Shown here piece by piece: positions 40,309-53,451 of a DNA stretch of 60,000 bases. Origin of the DNA: Bigelowiella natans CCMP2755 (Eukaryota; Cercozoa; Chlorarachniophyceae); assembly GCA_000320545.1 (NCBI GenBank), contig ADNK01000555.1, positions 1 through 60,000 of the forward strand, given 5' to 3'. The notes beneath the pieces were generated by a model. The model searched no databases, was not told the origin of the DNA, and worked only from the letters and a program-made list of their open reading frames with translations. Position 1 is the stretch's first letter. Each line of letters starts with the position of its first letter. Both the position numbers and the translations under genes were made by a program.

Positions 40309-42251
40309 ATGGTGACTATCATTCGGTGGGCGATGGGGTCTGCTTTTCTCTGGCTCATTACCGGCGTAGCTGCAGCACTCAACGAACATGATGCTGGAGG
40401 GCTCTCTTTGTCGCTAAAGCAATCGCTCAGGCTGCGTGGTGGGGGGCGCACGACTTACGTACGCCCCCTTCCGCACACGGGTCCAACTGTTGGGCTTGGG
40501 GGCGTTGATCCAAGCGACAATAGAGTGGTAGTTTTGGGATGAGAACAAAAATAATAGCAGAGATGTGCATTGCTTGACGAGAACTGTTGTGCAGTGCTGC
40601 TAAATTTCGCGTACCCTCCCATTCGCGTATGTACGCGCGCGTCAATGTTTGTGCATGTGCATGTTTATGTGTGAGTGTGTGGGTGTGTCGGTGTGTTTCC
40701 GAGAGGAAGGGTGGGGGGGGAGGAGCGGTAGATAGACTCCTCCAATGATACAACCGGGCTTCATTTCTTCTAATTAATCTTATAAATTACAGCTTGGGTC
40801 GGATATTTGGAGAGTGCGAAAGACTTTCATACGAGACAACATGAGAGAAACACGGTCTACCTAACATTGATGCAGAGTGCTTCCATCCTTGCCTCATAAA
40901 ACTTGTTTTTACTCATCCTATCTTGTTCAGCCCCCTCCCCGCAGTGAAAGTACTCTCCCTGCAGCTAGAAGAACCATGGTACATTGACGCTGATAAATAA
41001 ATCGTGCATCCAGTAACGATGATGTTGAGTTGCTGCTCTTTCCTCCACAGTTTATAAAAACGATATGTTGTTGATTCGTAACACACAGGGGGTTGGAGCT
41101 AGAGCCGAGAGAAAGCAGCTTGGGAGCGGTGATTCCTGTGGCTTATGTGATGTGATTGCTGTCACTGATAAGTGAAGTGAATCATAGAGAAAGGATTCCA
41201 CATGTAATGTGTTATATTCCCTGCGCAATTTTGTGTTGTTTAGATTGTGAAATCGATCGACCCAGCCGGCCAAGCCGCCAACTTCAAAAAGGTATAGAGT
41301 GGGGGTGTGGTTATGTATACTACATACATGCATTAATCGGTAATAATCTAAGAAGTTAGATGAAGTACAGTACTTAAGTAAAGAATCCACCCTAAAAGAA
41401 TTTATGGGTCACCAATCGCCAGCCCCCGCCTAAATACCTTTTCTTCTCCAGGTAAAAGTCGGTATGCATGTATTGTCAATAAATGGTGAGGATGTGAGGC
41501 TACGAGTGTGGACAAGCATCCAAAGGTTTCTTCAAGAAAAATAAACCCCATGATGTGTTTCTTTCGCGTCGAACAGACGATGATTATCATCGTAACGAAC
41601 ATGGCCATACGAATATCATTAGACACATTGACCGCTGCAAGGAGAAAGGTGGCGCTATTTCCTTTCAGCTGCTGGATCCGTCCTACGTCGCTGGTGGGGA
41701 AAAGGTCATCTCGCTGTCGTCGTCGTCTGTTACCAATTGTGTTTATTTGCATGGAACTATCGTGTAAGTATTATTCTTCAAAGTCATCGTCACCATCATC
41801 ACCATCATCAAAGCAGATAAGGTTGCGGATGCGAAGGCCTTTGGGACTTGAGTTGGCGGAGGACACAAACCCGCAGATAAACAACAAACTTGTCGGCACA
41901 AAGGTGGTGGTGGTGGTAGGCAATAGCAACAGCAGCAGTAGCAGTAGTGGTGTGTATAATTTAGTGTGTGCTTATCATTATCATATTTCTGAATATCCTT
42001 CTGGAGAGGAGAAACTCATGCAACGCATCTATATACGTCCCCTCGTTTCTCCATCTTCTCTTCCCTGTACCACCCCTCTGTTGATGCACGTACTGTGTGG
42101 TGGATGCTCTCTGATGTCAGGTCGCTAGGCTGGTGAGTGGCGGAAGTGCTCTTTCACAAGGTATCACAACGGCGCTAGGAAGAACGATAATACGATAACA
42201 ATGATAGTGATATTATCCTCAATTCAACTGGATGATGCGTTTTTTTGTTTG

Positions 42252-42288
<37 letters not shown>

Positions 42289-42419
42289 TCCTCGTCTTCA
42301 TTGTCGTGCTTCCTATTTGCTACCGTCAGGGCAAGTGCGGGTTGGGATGAGGATACTCTCTGTCAATAACATCACAGCAGATCGAGCGACACCTGCCGAT
42401 GTGACGTTAAACATAAATG

Positions 42420-42450
<31 letters not shown>

Positions 42451-42462
42451 TTCATTTATATA

Positions 42463-42498
<36 letters not shown>

Positions 42499-42765
42499 GA
42501 TGACCATTTGTCAATGTCCAGATACGTCTATTCTTACGAGAGGAATGCGGCAAAGATAACCAGAAGGCGTGTGCATATGTGACATCACAATGACGAAACT
42601 ATAGCTATTCTAAAGCATACACAGATTATTATAATATTCCCTTGGCACACACAGGTGGATATCGAGTTCAGTACACCGTTTTATGTTAAGGGAGAGACTT
42701 TGAATGTCTCGCTGCCAAAGGTAGTCGTCGTCATCTGATCTATTAGAAGGAAGAAGAAAGGAGTC

Positions 42766-42798
<33 letters not shown>

Positions 42799-42963
42799 TA
42801 ATGATGATGATGATGGTGATGATGATGATGATGATGGGAAGATCAAGGATAGAGGGAGAATGCTTCAGAACGAGATGATGCACTTTAGAATCAAACTTCA
42901 ACACAGCTATCAGTGACATACGCGCACACGTGCGCACACACCCACACACACAGGCGTAGAGAG

Positions 42964-43002
<39 letters not shown>

Positions 43003-43017
43003 CTTGTATATTGCACA

Positions 43018-43059
<42 letters not shown>

Positions 43060-43689
43060 ACCAATGTCGGCCTCTCTCTCTCTCTTTCTCTTCGCAGCCA
43101 CTTGGACTTGAGCTTGAGGAAGACAAGGCTACAGGGGAGGTGTGTGTAGATGTGTGTGTGGATGTGTGTGTGTGTGGACGTGTGTGTGGTTGCATTTTCT
43201 TTATCTCCCCTTACCTCTCCTTACCGCCAATCGGATAATTAATATAGGTTTTTGTACGCAAAGTCTTGAAGGAAGGTCAAGTCGCCATCAGCTTTCCTCC
43301 TTCCTTTCTTGTCCCCCTCCCCCCCCAACCGTGAAACGCGACGTGCCATCCCCTTCCCCCTTTTCGAATTATTGCGTGTTTGGTTTTTTGCTCGAAACGA
43401 ACATTAACGACGACCGATGGTAGGGTCAGCATGTGCGGTGGCAGGGAACGCCATCGTGCCTGGGATGCATATATGCTCTGTACAAGGCATCGACGTGCTA
43501 TTGAGAGGCGTGGCCACAGTCAAAGCGGTCTATTATATTAGTAGTGAGGGGGGGGGGGTGGGAGGAAGCATTCAACAGTTTCATTGTGAGGAATGATCTA
43601 CTCGCTGTACTAAGCTAGGGGGCGGGAAGCAGATAGATTATAAATGCTCGTTGGTTTGAAAAACAACTCGCTGCTGCGATGATGATGAC

Positions 43690-43723
<34 letters not shown>

Positions 43724-44190
43724 CGTTGAGCGTCTACGTCGTACGTGACGACGCGGATCGGCTAGCACTGCATACACACATCAATCGAATACATTACTGA
43801 CAAAGCTACTGCTGCTGCTGCTGCTGCAACTACTACTACTACTACAAATGCGACTATTTCTATCTAGATTCTGTCTTCTGTGCCGCCGAGCGAAAAGGTA
43901 CAGCTATGTTTGCAGATGTTGCGGCAAAATCCGGGCAGTAGTAGTAGCAGCACCAGCTCTTCATCACCAACCCAAGGGATGACGATGGGGTTTCTCGCCC
44001 CTCTCGAAAAGGCGCGCCCACTTCCAAGAATCTCGAAGGGAAGGCTTCTTGCCTTAAATCTATCAACACCATTAGGTTGTATCAGTAGTAGTAGCAGTAG
44101 TAGGTAGCGCAGCAGTGTAAGTTGAAGTGCTTTAGATTTCGCCAAAGGCAGCGGCAGTGGCAGTAGTAGTAGTAGTAGTAGTACAGTAGC

Positions 44191-44221
<31 letters not shown>

Positions 44222-45335
44222 TAGTAGTGTGATGTGGTGGTAGTAGTAGAAGTTGATCTAAATTGCATCGAATACACAGGCATGGTTTTCTCTGCACGAA
44301 CGCCCGAGGGCCTCGGTGCGAAGCTGGTGGAGCATCTCGAGAACTCTCGCGTTCCTGAGGGACTGCTCAAAGTCGAGTCCACGCTCGAGGAAGGTGATGG
44401 CCAACTCCTAGACCTGTCGTTATTGTTGTTATAATAATAAGTCGTGGTAAATGCGGCCACACGCTTGTGTTGGGTGCTCCGCTGGCACAGCAATGATACT
44501 CTATTTCTTGCACCGTCGTCAGTTGAGGGCATTGACGTGCGTAACCGCTCTCTGGACACCGTGCAGCGCCTAATACAGAACGCGTTCAATCCGAAATGCG
44601 TGACGTTAAAATTCCGGTGAGCAATTAAGTAGCAGCAGCCCTTCTCCTTGCGCTTCTTCCCCCTTCTTTCGACAACTAGTGTGTGTAGTACTCCCTAGCA
44701 TTCTTCTTCGTGTATACCGCATCGTCATCATCGTCATCGTTGACAAGATTCATGAGAGGATATATGACCGAGTTCTACTGTGCTTTCTTCCTTTGTGCAG
44801 ATTACCCCCAGACCATGGTTCCATCTTGCTGTCTGAGCAGCTTCTAGACGGCGTTCTCACGGAGGTCGGTTCTCTATGCGTATAGTTATGGGAGTTGGTG
44901 AAAGAAAGAATAGGCTAGCGAAAAGGGAATTGGAATCTCCAATTTGCTACTAGCTGCTCCTTTAAACGACACACTCCCCTCTCCTCCTTCTCCTTCTTTT
45001 TCTTCTTCCTACGGCATTATTGTTGTACACTCTTTTCTGCATCTCTGCACCGTATTATTAGATGGAGGGAAATTCCCCCTCGGAAAAAGCACGACATATA
45101 GTGGCGCGAATCGAGCCTATTTTTTCATCGCCGAGAAACCTCAGTTTATTCCTTAAGAGCGTGCGGACATTAACGCTGATGATCGAAGGCAAAGCGTATG
45201 AGGGGTAAGTGACGACGCAAGGGGTAGATGCTAGAAGGGAGAGCGAGAAAGACAAAGAGAGTAAGAACGACATTCCTGTATCATCAACATCATGATTACG
45301 AGCGGAGCTGAAGATGTGAATACCATGCTTGCATC

Positions 45336-45386
<51 letters not shown>

Positions 45387-45725
45387 CTTATATATATTTA
45401 TGGATGATAGAGAAGTAAGAAGCCCTCGTGGGAGGATCGGTGGCCCTTCGATGGTGGTAATGGCAAAGCAAACATTCAAATAATAAATTGTAACGATTCC
45501 TGCAAATGTTGCATAGCATCCATCGTGCTGAAGGGGGGGGGGGGGGGGCATGTATGTTCGTTGTATTATTACCTGTTCTCGCCTTCTCATTTCCATTGAT
45601 TTCAGGCTTAGCGAGTGCACGACGAAGGGCATTTCCCCGGTCCGTGAATAGTCGCACAAATATCAGTCGCTACACGCTCCTATGCTATCAACGGGAGCTT
45701 GTCATCGACGCGGTTCAAAAGGTAG

Positions 45726-45759
<34 letters not shown>

Positions 45760-46215
45760 GGAGAAGAAGAAGGCTTGACAACGTTTTCCCTTCGTGTGGA
45801 TGCGTTGATCTCGTATACGTTCTTATTCGCGCGCACACACACACACACACACACGCTTTGTCCTCTACATTTTTGCGCATTTCTGTTGGAATATCAGGCG
45901 CAGGAAAAGTACAATCGGTCGAATTTCCTACTGAAAGTTGGCGGTGAGTGATGATGATGATGATGATGATATTCTTCCTGCCGTAAACCATGTGTGCGAT
46001 GTGCGTGCGTGCGTGTGTATGTGTGTGCGTGTGTGTGTGTGTGTGATGTATATGAGAATCTCTCCTGTGCCATGTGTGCGACTGCAGAAAATTTTGGAAA
46101 GCCAATCACGCACACACACACACACACATACGCACTCTCTCACGCAAGTATCGCTCCTACCTCTTGCCTCGATTAGATATTATTCATTAAATAATATATA
46201 CTCCTCATCTCCATC

Positions 46216-46262
<47 letters not shown>

Positions 46263-46359
46263 TTCAAAGGTCCTGAGGCAGACAGCTTTACGAAAAAAGT
46301 GTGCGAACAGGTATGCAAAGATGGGGATGGTGATAACGATGAATGAGAACGTGTATGTA

Positions 46360-46397
<38 letters not shown>

Positions 46398-46417
46398 CAC
46401 ACACATACGCACGCACA

Positions 46418-46448
<31 letters not shown>

Positions 46449-46889
46449 TATTTCTCATCATGCTCACGTACATCTTCAAATGGCGTTCTCTCTCCCTCCA
46501 TATCCGCTCCGGTTTCATCAAAAACAGGCGTCCAAATTCCCACCAGAGCATCGAATGCGGCTCTCCCAGCTCAATGAGCGCATGGTCTCTTTGCTCCTGC
46601 ACGCACACATTTCAATAATGATGATGGGGAGCGTATTCGCGCGCGCGTGCGGCGTGTGTAAAATGGTATTGAATACAAATGGATATAAATGCACGTAGGT
46701 GGAAGGAAGACAGCAGCGACAAATTGCAGAGAAGGAAGAGCAAATGAGTACAAGAATGACCGAGTTTGAGGTATGTTTGTCATAATAACTTGTAAGTCAC
46801 GATTTCGTCCACAACCATCTACAACTCGGAGAGGATGTGAGATTAGTAGCGGTGGGGCATATGCGCTCACAGCTTAGGCTCAATCACTG

Positions 46890-46932
<43 letters not shown>

Positions 46933-47223
46933 TTATGAGGGTGAAATTGGATCAGGCGTACGAGCTATATTGGTCTCAACAGAAAGGCGTCTCCAAACGG
47001 TATTGTGAATTGTGAAAATCTGCCTTGTGCTTAAGAAGAGCAACGATGCGGTTCTTCCTGGCGCAGTTTTGTGTCTCTTTGACTATAACCTAAACCAAAT
47101 CATAGAAAGTTGTCATCGTCATCGTCATCAGTAACATCCATCACCATGCGTATCTGTAGGTCGAAGGTGGCTGGCTCTGCCGATTTCAAGATGCACAACG
47201 ACAATTGGCTGGCAGGATTCTAG
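40309..47223 (+). CDS. Tandem PDZ-domain protein with signal/LRGG leader
   Basis: A long multi-exon gene. The first exon (ATG 40309) encodes a hydrophobic leader (GSAFLWLITGVAAALN) and then SLKQSLRLRGGG, so the protein is probably secreted or organelle-directed. At least four PDZ-like domains follow: LSLQLEEPW (40940), VKSIDPAGQAANFKK and VKVGMHVLSINGEDV (41240-41510); RPLGLELAEDTN (41840) and GQVRVGMRILSVNNI (42330); PLGLELEEDKATGE (43100), VRKVLKEGQVAIS and VPGMHICSVQGIDV (43460); and GIDVRNRSLDTVQRLIQ with CVTLKFR (44530-44620). PDZ domains bind C-terminal peptides. The tail has helical exons (RQQRQIAEKEEQMSTRMTEF near 46720) and ends KMHNDNWLAGF at 47223. Introns are packed with microsatellites. 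Joining the leader exon to the PDZ exons is inferred; the exons at 40540-40950 could not be phased. Confidence 0.72.
42250..46926. repeat. Intronic microsatellites of the PDZ gene
   Basis: Dense simple repeats: (GT)n 42253-42286, (TA)n 42421-42450, (GT)n 42465-42494, (ATA)n and (ATG)n 42767-42836, (GA)n 42958-42998, (TA)n 43021-43057, (GAT)n 43678-43722, (TGC)n 43808-43827, (TAG)n 44159-44226, (CT)n 45340-45381, poly-G 45532-45548, (GAT)n 45727-45757, (AC)n 45833-45854, (CT)n 46221-46259, (CT)n 46363-46394, (CA)n 46397-46448 and (CA)n 46894-46925. Exons lie cleanly between them. Confidence 0.85.
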
Positions 47224-47540
47224 CAGGGCAAAGTAAATAAAAATCAATATTGAGTAATGATACTAGATAATTACATAGATGCTGGACTCAGCAGAAGCTT
47301 ACAAGCAGCACGACGTAGTAGTACAAAAGTTAAATTGTAAAGGAGATGCTACTGCACGTATCTGATGATAGGGACTCTCGTAGCTGCGCCAAGCATTACT
47401 TAGTTATAAAAAAGTGCAATGAATAAGGCAGCTATTTTGTTCATGTGCGTTAAGAGTATACAAATACTTGCTGGTGTGGTCGCAGCGCTCACCATAGCCA
47501 CAGTACGCAACATAACACATGTGCATATCACACACACATG

Positions 47541-47580
<40 letters not shown>

Positions 47581-48432
47581 TGTGTATGCATTTGTACACA
47601 CACACATAATATCATTATATCACATATAAATGTCAATGCACAGAGATGTGTAGTCGTATGACATGACACATTTTCTTTTTCAATTGTCATCCTGATAACA
47701 TCATGTAAGTTGCAAAGCTGCCGCTACGATATGTAACGTTCAATTCATTGTATTTGCATGAGGATGCTGCGCTTTAATGTGTAAATGATGCGCATGTAAT
47801 GCTGCATGTCTATCATTGTAAAATGCTTTGTGACTACATATTGCATGCACATGTGCTGAGCCGCACGTCTCTCTGTGTTCTGCGGACAAGCGTTTAGTCC
47901 GATCGTGCCTATATCAATTATAACCTTTAGCTTGGTTTCTGAATAATCAACACATTAATAGTCCGCATAATATTTCATATAAAACATTGTGTCCATAGCT
48001 AGCGAGACACATCCCAGTTAATTCCTATGCACGTTTGACTTGTATACTGCCTAAACATTTGGCAATCTAATGTGTATTCTTGCTGCCTTTGAAATCCCGA
48101 CACCACTGCGCGTAGATAGATACTATTTTGCGTGTATTTTGCGGGTGCTTGCTACATTGCTTACTGGTAAAATTTAAGCTTCGTATGACATGCTCAGCTC
48201 TTCCTTCCTATGCTACCGCGCAGTTAAAAGGTTAGCGGTTCCAACGGTCCATGTGATCCATGAGGTTTAATGGCTACATTGTGTCAATTATCAACTGACG
48301 TTCTAACAGATACAATAACAGATCTACTTTAATAATGGGCTAAAAAAACTTTGGCAGTGTGACATGAAGCCAATCGATATCTTGCGGAAGTTTATTCTGC
48401 ATCGAACCCCTCCTCCACACCGTGAGAACTTT
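47224..48432. repeat. Convergent 3' spacer, 1.2 kb
   Basis: Between converging genes. It holds (GT)n at about 47547-47577 flanked by CACATGCATGTG, CATAGCTAGCGAG near 47995, and many TGCATG and ATGCGCATG words at 47740-47850. It has fewer CTAGC words than other convergent spacers. No exon is accepted. Confidence 0.45.
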
Positions 48433-49348
48433 TTAATACCACTGTGCCTCAACACCAAGAAACGTAGGCTTTACTGAACTCTCTTGCCTCTGTCCCCATC
48501 GGCTAAATCCAAGACCTCCGTCTGGGCGTATTGTTTTCTGTACGTCGGAGCTTTGCAGGTCTCCCCCTCCACTACGGCTACTCGCGGCTACCTTGTGCAC
48601 ACTGTGGGATGCACTCCCCTGTTGCTTCGCAGCAACGTGATCAGAAATCATATCGTACGGGGAATCTATAGGCGCACTCCTTCTCATCTCGTAGCCCTTT
48701 TTCGCTTCCCCATCTCCCTTGTGACCACTGTCATTTTTCTTCTTCCTCAGGTCCCGATAGCTCGGACCTTGATAGGAAGGTTGATCATCATAAATGTCCC
48801 AGAATGCCCCCCCTCCGTTGGTGCTCTTTGCGTGATGGTGGTTATTATTCACTGTAGTGATTGCCGGAGCTGCGTCGTCGAAAAAATCCCACATGGCATC
48901 GCCATTCGATCCTATTATTACATGTATTCGGGAACATGCTTGCATTATTTTCTGGGCATATATATTTACAAATGCGGGGAATTTCACACCTGTTTCTCCA
49001 ACGTGACCGTTTTCAAGAATGTCCTTTCCATAATACTTCGCTTGCGAGCCATAGTACCTTAAAATTGTGCATGACGTACAATCATTCGGTGAAGATCCGA
49101 TATAATTCGATTAGGGGTTTCGGATTCAGACTTGTCAGCTGGATCTGTAGCCCCATGCCGTGGAATGCTGTCGGCTCTCCTCCGGGACGTACGAGCCGGT
49201 GCTCTGTTAAATGGAAAGGAGATTAACCACTAGAGGGGGGCGGGGACGCATAATTATAGCGTCAGCTTCTACAAGACCTCCGACCGCGCTGGGGTGGAGC
49301 AGTCGCCCTTTGTGGAGGTTTATCAAACATCATTTGCGAAGACAACAT
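48433..49348 (-). CDS. Unrecognised 229-residue protein with repeated W-D-x-x-D-D motifs
   Basis: Four exons splice in consistent phase (49278-49348, 49132-49203, 48990-49057, 48433-48911) from the ATG at 49348 to a stop at 48433, 229 residues in total. The N-terminus is basic and proline-rich (PPQRATAPPQRGRR). It continues ADKYYGSQAKYYGKDIL, then two acidic-aromatic motifs, MWDFFDD and FWDIYDD, about 25 residues apart, each with a preceding N/G-rich linker. Then come YRDLRKKK, a serine/glycine-rich region, and a C-terminus ending GVEAQWY. Paired W-D-x-[FY]-D-D motifs suggest short linear binding motifs, like the W/F-acidic adaptor-binding motifs of trafficking proteins; that is only an analogy. 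No catalytic domain is visible. It is divergent from the sulfotransferase. Confidence 0.7.
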
Positions 49349-49748
49349 GGTGATAGGGGAGGAACGGAGAGGTGTTTGTGTGGGTGGGGGGGTTCCAATC
49401 TGCTGCGTCGTCTGGGACCACTCGATCGCCTGGGTTCCGAAGAGGTGTGGAGAATCAAAATTGCCTATTTAGCCTGTATTTTCCCCCTGCGTCAACACTT
49501 TGTCACCTTATTTTCCCTGAACTGAAGCTGTGGAGCAAAATCCTTTCTAAAATACCATGGTTTCCCCTTAAACGACAGAGCTTCTTGTTCGTCTTAGCGT
49601 TCTCAATGCTCGGTAGTGATAATTTCGGTTGCTCTTCTAGAAACGCAGGAGATTTTTTACCAGAGTCATGATAAAATCGGCAAATTATTAAGGAAATAGA
49701 TTCTGACTTGGTACTTCTGTCCTGCTCCAAGTGCTTGCATCCCCCTCC
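49349..49748. promoter_or_regulatory. Divergent spacer, W-D-x-x-D-D gene / sulfotransferase
   Basis: About 400 bases between two divergent starts. The open frames crossing it (plus 49372-49671 and minus 49503-49730) lack family resemblance. No clear motif is seen apart from a GC-rich stretch, GGTGGGGGGGTTCC, near 49383-49396. Confidence 0.4.
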
Positions 49749-52565
49749 ATGACGACAAGCGCTTCGAATCTGAGCGGCTCGTCTATGATCTGGTTGGGAT
49801 CACGTTCTCTTACCACCGCCATGATCATATGCTGCGCATTCACTATGACGTGCTTTCGTGGTAGCTACTACTTGCTTTCGGAGAATGAGGTGATATTCTG
49901 CATTTTCGAAGACACTCAAACAAGTGTGCGCATGGACATCTACATTCATACGAAATTTAGAAGTTGCTTTTCGTTAAGGATGCTAGAGAGTTTTTCCGAG
50001 CCGATAAAGGTGAACTGTACGAAGCAAGCATGGATCACATATCTAGGATAGACGGCAACACATCTGCGGATGCGTCTGCTCATTCTTCAAACTTTGAGCG
50101 GCTAGAATCACGATTGAAGCAGCTCGTTGAAATTGACAAGGGGATTTTGAAGTCGAATGAACGCATCTATCTCAAACTACACGCGCTCAACGAGAGTGGG
50201 TTGTGTTTGTATCTTTGCTTTACACTTACACGTGTGCATCCGTGCTCTCTATCTGCATGTCTGGTCTGTGTGTCAATATACTCAAAAATGTAATACATGC
50301 TCTCAAATTTCTTGTTCATCTAACTCTTTGGCAAACGCCCTACTATGAAAGCTCTGATGCACAGTGTTACGACGACTGAGGATGTGGGTGGAACTGTCGT
50401 TGAATCGATATCAAAAACCAGCTTCGACTTGAAAGACACTCTAAAAACAGCTCTTCTTGCGATGATGCCGAGGTGGATTGGAGCACAGATGAGAGAATTC
50501 CAAATAGAACCCCACGAAAAAAGTCTGAACGTTCAAGATAACATCGCATCATTGTCTCTTATCCTGTATTCATATTCGACTACCGATTCCCAAATACATC
50601 TAATAACTGTTGCAGGAGCAAAAACATCGCAAAATATAGGTCATCTGGCATCTACTCCGATGACAAAGCGGGAGTGTCCTCTCTCACATGTAATACCAGC
50701 AGCAGCAGTAGGATCAGCATCAGTGAAAACAATGGCTCCTCACCTTCCCTCATTACCGAACGATCTCACCTAGGAGCACCTGGAAGCAATATCACCATCA
50801 ATTCAGCACCCATCCTCGACAAAATCACTGTTCAGCCTCTTGAAATGAACGAAACTAGCGTCACTACCACTAACGATAGCCGCAGCATTCACAATAGCAT
50901 TAGCATAGGTAGCAGTATGATGAATAATGAGAACATTGAAACCAATGACGAAGGCGAGGAGAAGAAAGAGGATCAGAAACCACTAGTGATAATAGACGCT
51001 TCTTCCACCTCCTCATCCCCAATACCTCCTACCACACATATGGCAACTCCGCAGCTAGCGAACCGTCATCATCTGACTGGAGGAATAACGTCGCATGTCA
51101 CGTTCCTGCCGAACAAGCAACAGACAACTAGGCTCGTGCACATACCAAAGACAGCGGGCTACTCTGTCCTCACGGTGAATTATGAAGAGGGGAAAGGAGG
51201 GGATGGGGCGAAGAAAACCACGTTAGGTGGTATTATGGTCATCATCATCGTCAGTATAGTTATTATGATCCAAACCCTCTTTCATCACAACAAACTTCTC
51301 CGATGTACCAAATTAGGATGTGCGAGGATACATGAAGATGTTCGAATCGGAAGATTGCGCGCGAAGTAATGTGTGCCCACAATGTGGAGCGTACAAGGTG
51401 GTAGAATCTAACTTACATCATCATCAGCAGCAATAGCGGTATCAGTAACAATAATCAACGAATATGCAGCAAGTGTTAGATAATGAGATGAGATACAGAA
51501 CGAATACTACTTGTGCAAAGACACCGCTGCTATAATGTTTGAAGAGGGTAACATTTGACTCATTACGACTCATCAGATGATATATCTTCGAGATCCCCGC
51601 AAACACGTTCTCTCACAGTTTTTCGAGTGCACCTACGGACATGCCAAGGTCTGGACTAGCGTGGACAAGAGATTCCCGAAGTTTCACGACGTGCGACGGG
51701 TGGATCCCAAGCTGAGCACTGCCGAGCAGACGCGCCTCGACATGTTGGCATTTGACAAGTGGCTTGATTATTTCAGTCCAGGCAGCTGGAACGTTCGAGA
51801 TGGCCATTTAGGGTGCTATCATCCTCGAAACATGCAAGCTCGGTGAGAAGAAGAATACTCTGAGAGTGGATAGATCGCTACTACGATGTCTTCTATAATG
51901 GTGATGATGAGATAGGGCTGGTGGCGATGAGTATCATCATTATTAGTTTATTCTCCAATGCTCTGTGTTATGTAGATTACTATCTGTATTATCGATATTT
52001 GTTTTGAAGTTCATCCACACAAGCTCATATCTCCTCTACCCCGCCCTTCAAACCCCCAATTCATCTTTCTCCTCTCCCTACCCTGCTGTCCCTCTACTAT
52101 CATTTGTCTGAACACTTACTATTCAGCTATATGGTATGCGAACGGCGCGGTTGGATGAACTCCCACGGTGTGCAGTCTCCACATCTACTGGAGCCGAATA
52201 TCTCCCGCGCAAAAGCGTTCCTTAATAGCACGTTCATGTTGGGACTGGTTGAAGAATACGGTCTATCATTGTGCGTCATCGCATTCCAAGCGAGACAGGG
52301 TTCCCTACCAGGCTGGTGTTCTTGCGAGCCAACCGCGCCAAAACCGCCAAGCTTTGCACGTGTTCTTCACGGTGCCCCAGTGCACTCGCTCCGTAACGCC
52401 CGCAATGAGAGTCTGGCTAAGATTGACAAGCTGGTACGCGTCGATTTGGAGCTCTACGCGTACGCGGAGCAGTTGTTTTGGGCGAGGGTTGAAGATGTCG
52501 AGGCGAGAACGGGAAAAGACCTCAGCTGTCTCGCCAGACGAAAGCTGACGCCGACGAAATATTAA
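49749..52565 (+). CDS. Golgi-type sulfotransferase (heparan-sulfate 2-O family-like)
   Basis: Transfers sulfate from PAPS to a glycan or similar acceptor, normally in the Golgi lumen. The start at 49749 gives a type II signal anchor (MIICCAFTMTCF within a hydrophobic stretch). Exons: 49749-49888, about 49980-50196, one from about 50353, then one opening at 50616 (SKNIAKYRSSGIYSDD). A low-complexity S/T/N-rich stretch of about 150 residues leads to the 5'-phosphosulfate-binding motif RLVHIPKTAGYSVLT (near 51150). The next exon reads DVRGYMKMFESEDCARSNVC (51320). The 3'-phosphate motif YLRDPRKHVLSQFFEC opens an exon at 51576. The last exon (about 52125-52565) ends with KIDKLVRVDLELYAYAEQLF, like other Sulfotransfer_2 enzymes. 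Both PAPS motifs keep their key K, R, D and S. The long linker is unusual. Acceptor specificity cannot be told. Confidence 0.82.
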
Positions 52566-53451
52566 TGGTGTCGTTATTAATGGAGTGAAGTACGCATCGT
52601 GTTGAACCACTACACGTAGCTTGTCAGATGACGACTGGACTTCTGCTTTGGTACTGCGTACAGTGTGGTCACTCGCAACTAAAAGTGTGGTCGGTCTAGA
52701 CCGAGCAATACAATTACAAAAAAATGCATGGTTTCTTAACCGCAAGTAGTTGCAGCTTCTTGTCTGCGCATGCATAGCTGCACGTGCTAGCGTGCATCGT
52801 CAGCTTTACCATGATTGCAGCACCACGTACCCGCACCATAACATCACAAGAGTAGTGCGCGGCCGCCCCATGTTAGCATGTGTGGAATCCTGTGCATGCA
52901 TTGTTCACACATTTTAATCACTCGCACATTAGCTAGTTAGGCCGCACACATAGACGTTGCGTCCCCCATCTAGCCATGCCGTGCTGGCGTGTGCCCTGAA
53001 TGATGCAATGTGGATGGCATGGATCACGGCCATCTAGCCAATGATGCCAGCACTAGAGCATGGCATCAAGCATGCATTTGAAAGGAACAAATGTAACACC
53101 ATGTTGTTCCGCTGAATTAAGTGGCTAGATAAAGAGCAGCTACAACCATGCCACAACATCGCATCAGCACTGAAGTTATGTAAATTAGAGTAGGCAGAAG
53201 AACGCAGCTAGCAAGAAGAAATTGTCCAGTGCAACTTCTGATGGAATATGCGCACAGGTTTTTCATCGTGTGTTACGTATTGTCGCTTTCAGAGTCGCAT
53301 AATCTGCGACACGTTATGATCCATAAATCCAGATGCGTACGCGCAAGAATACTTAAATTCTGATCATACAAAATCTAGAATATTACCGCTGGAAAATATT
53401 TTTTTATGAAATGCATTATTGCATCATGTCGACGTTTGCTGTGCACACATT
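52566..53451. repeat. Convergent 3' spacer with CTAGC/TTAGCATG words
   Basis: Between converging genes. CACGTGCTAGCGTGCATCG lies near 52781-52799, CATGTTAGCATG (one base from the 12-mer palindrome) at 52869-52880, TTAGCTAGTTAGG near 52929, and GCAGCTAGCAAGAAG near 53204. There are also several CCATCTAGCCA, GATGGCATGG and TGCATGC words. No exon is accepted. Confidence 0.65.

Noticed and set aside
40427-40450. RLRGG string taken as a ubiquitin or ubiquitin-like C-terminus
   Set aside because: There is no ubiquitin fold upstream, only a hydrophobic leader. It is better read as a targeting-region motif.
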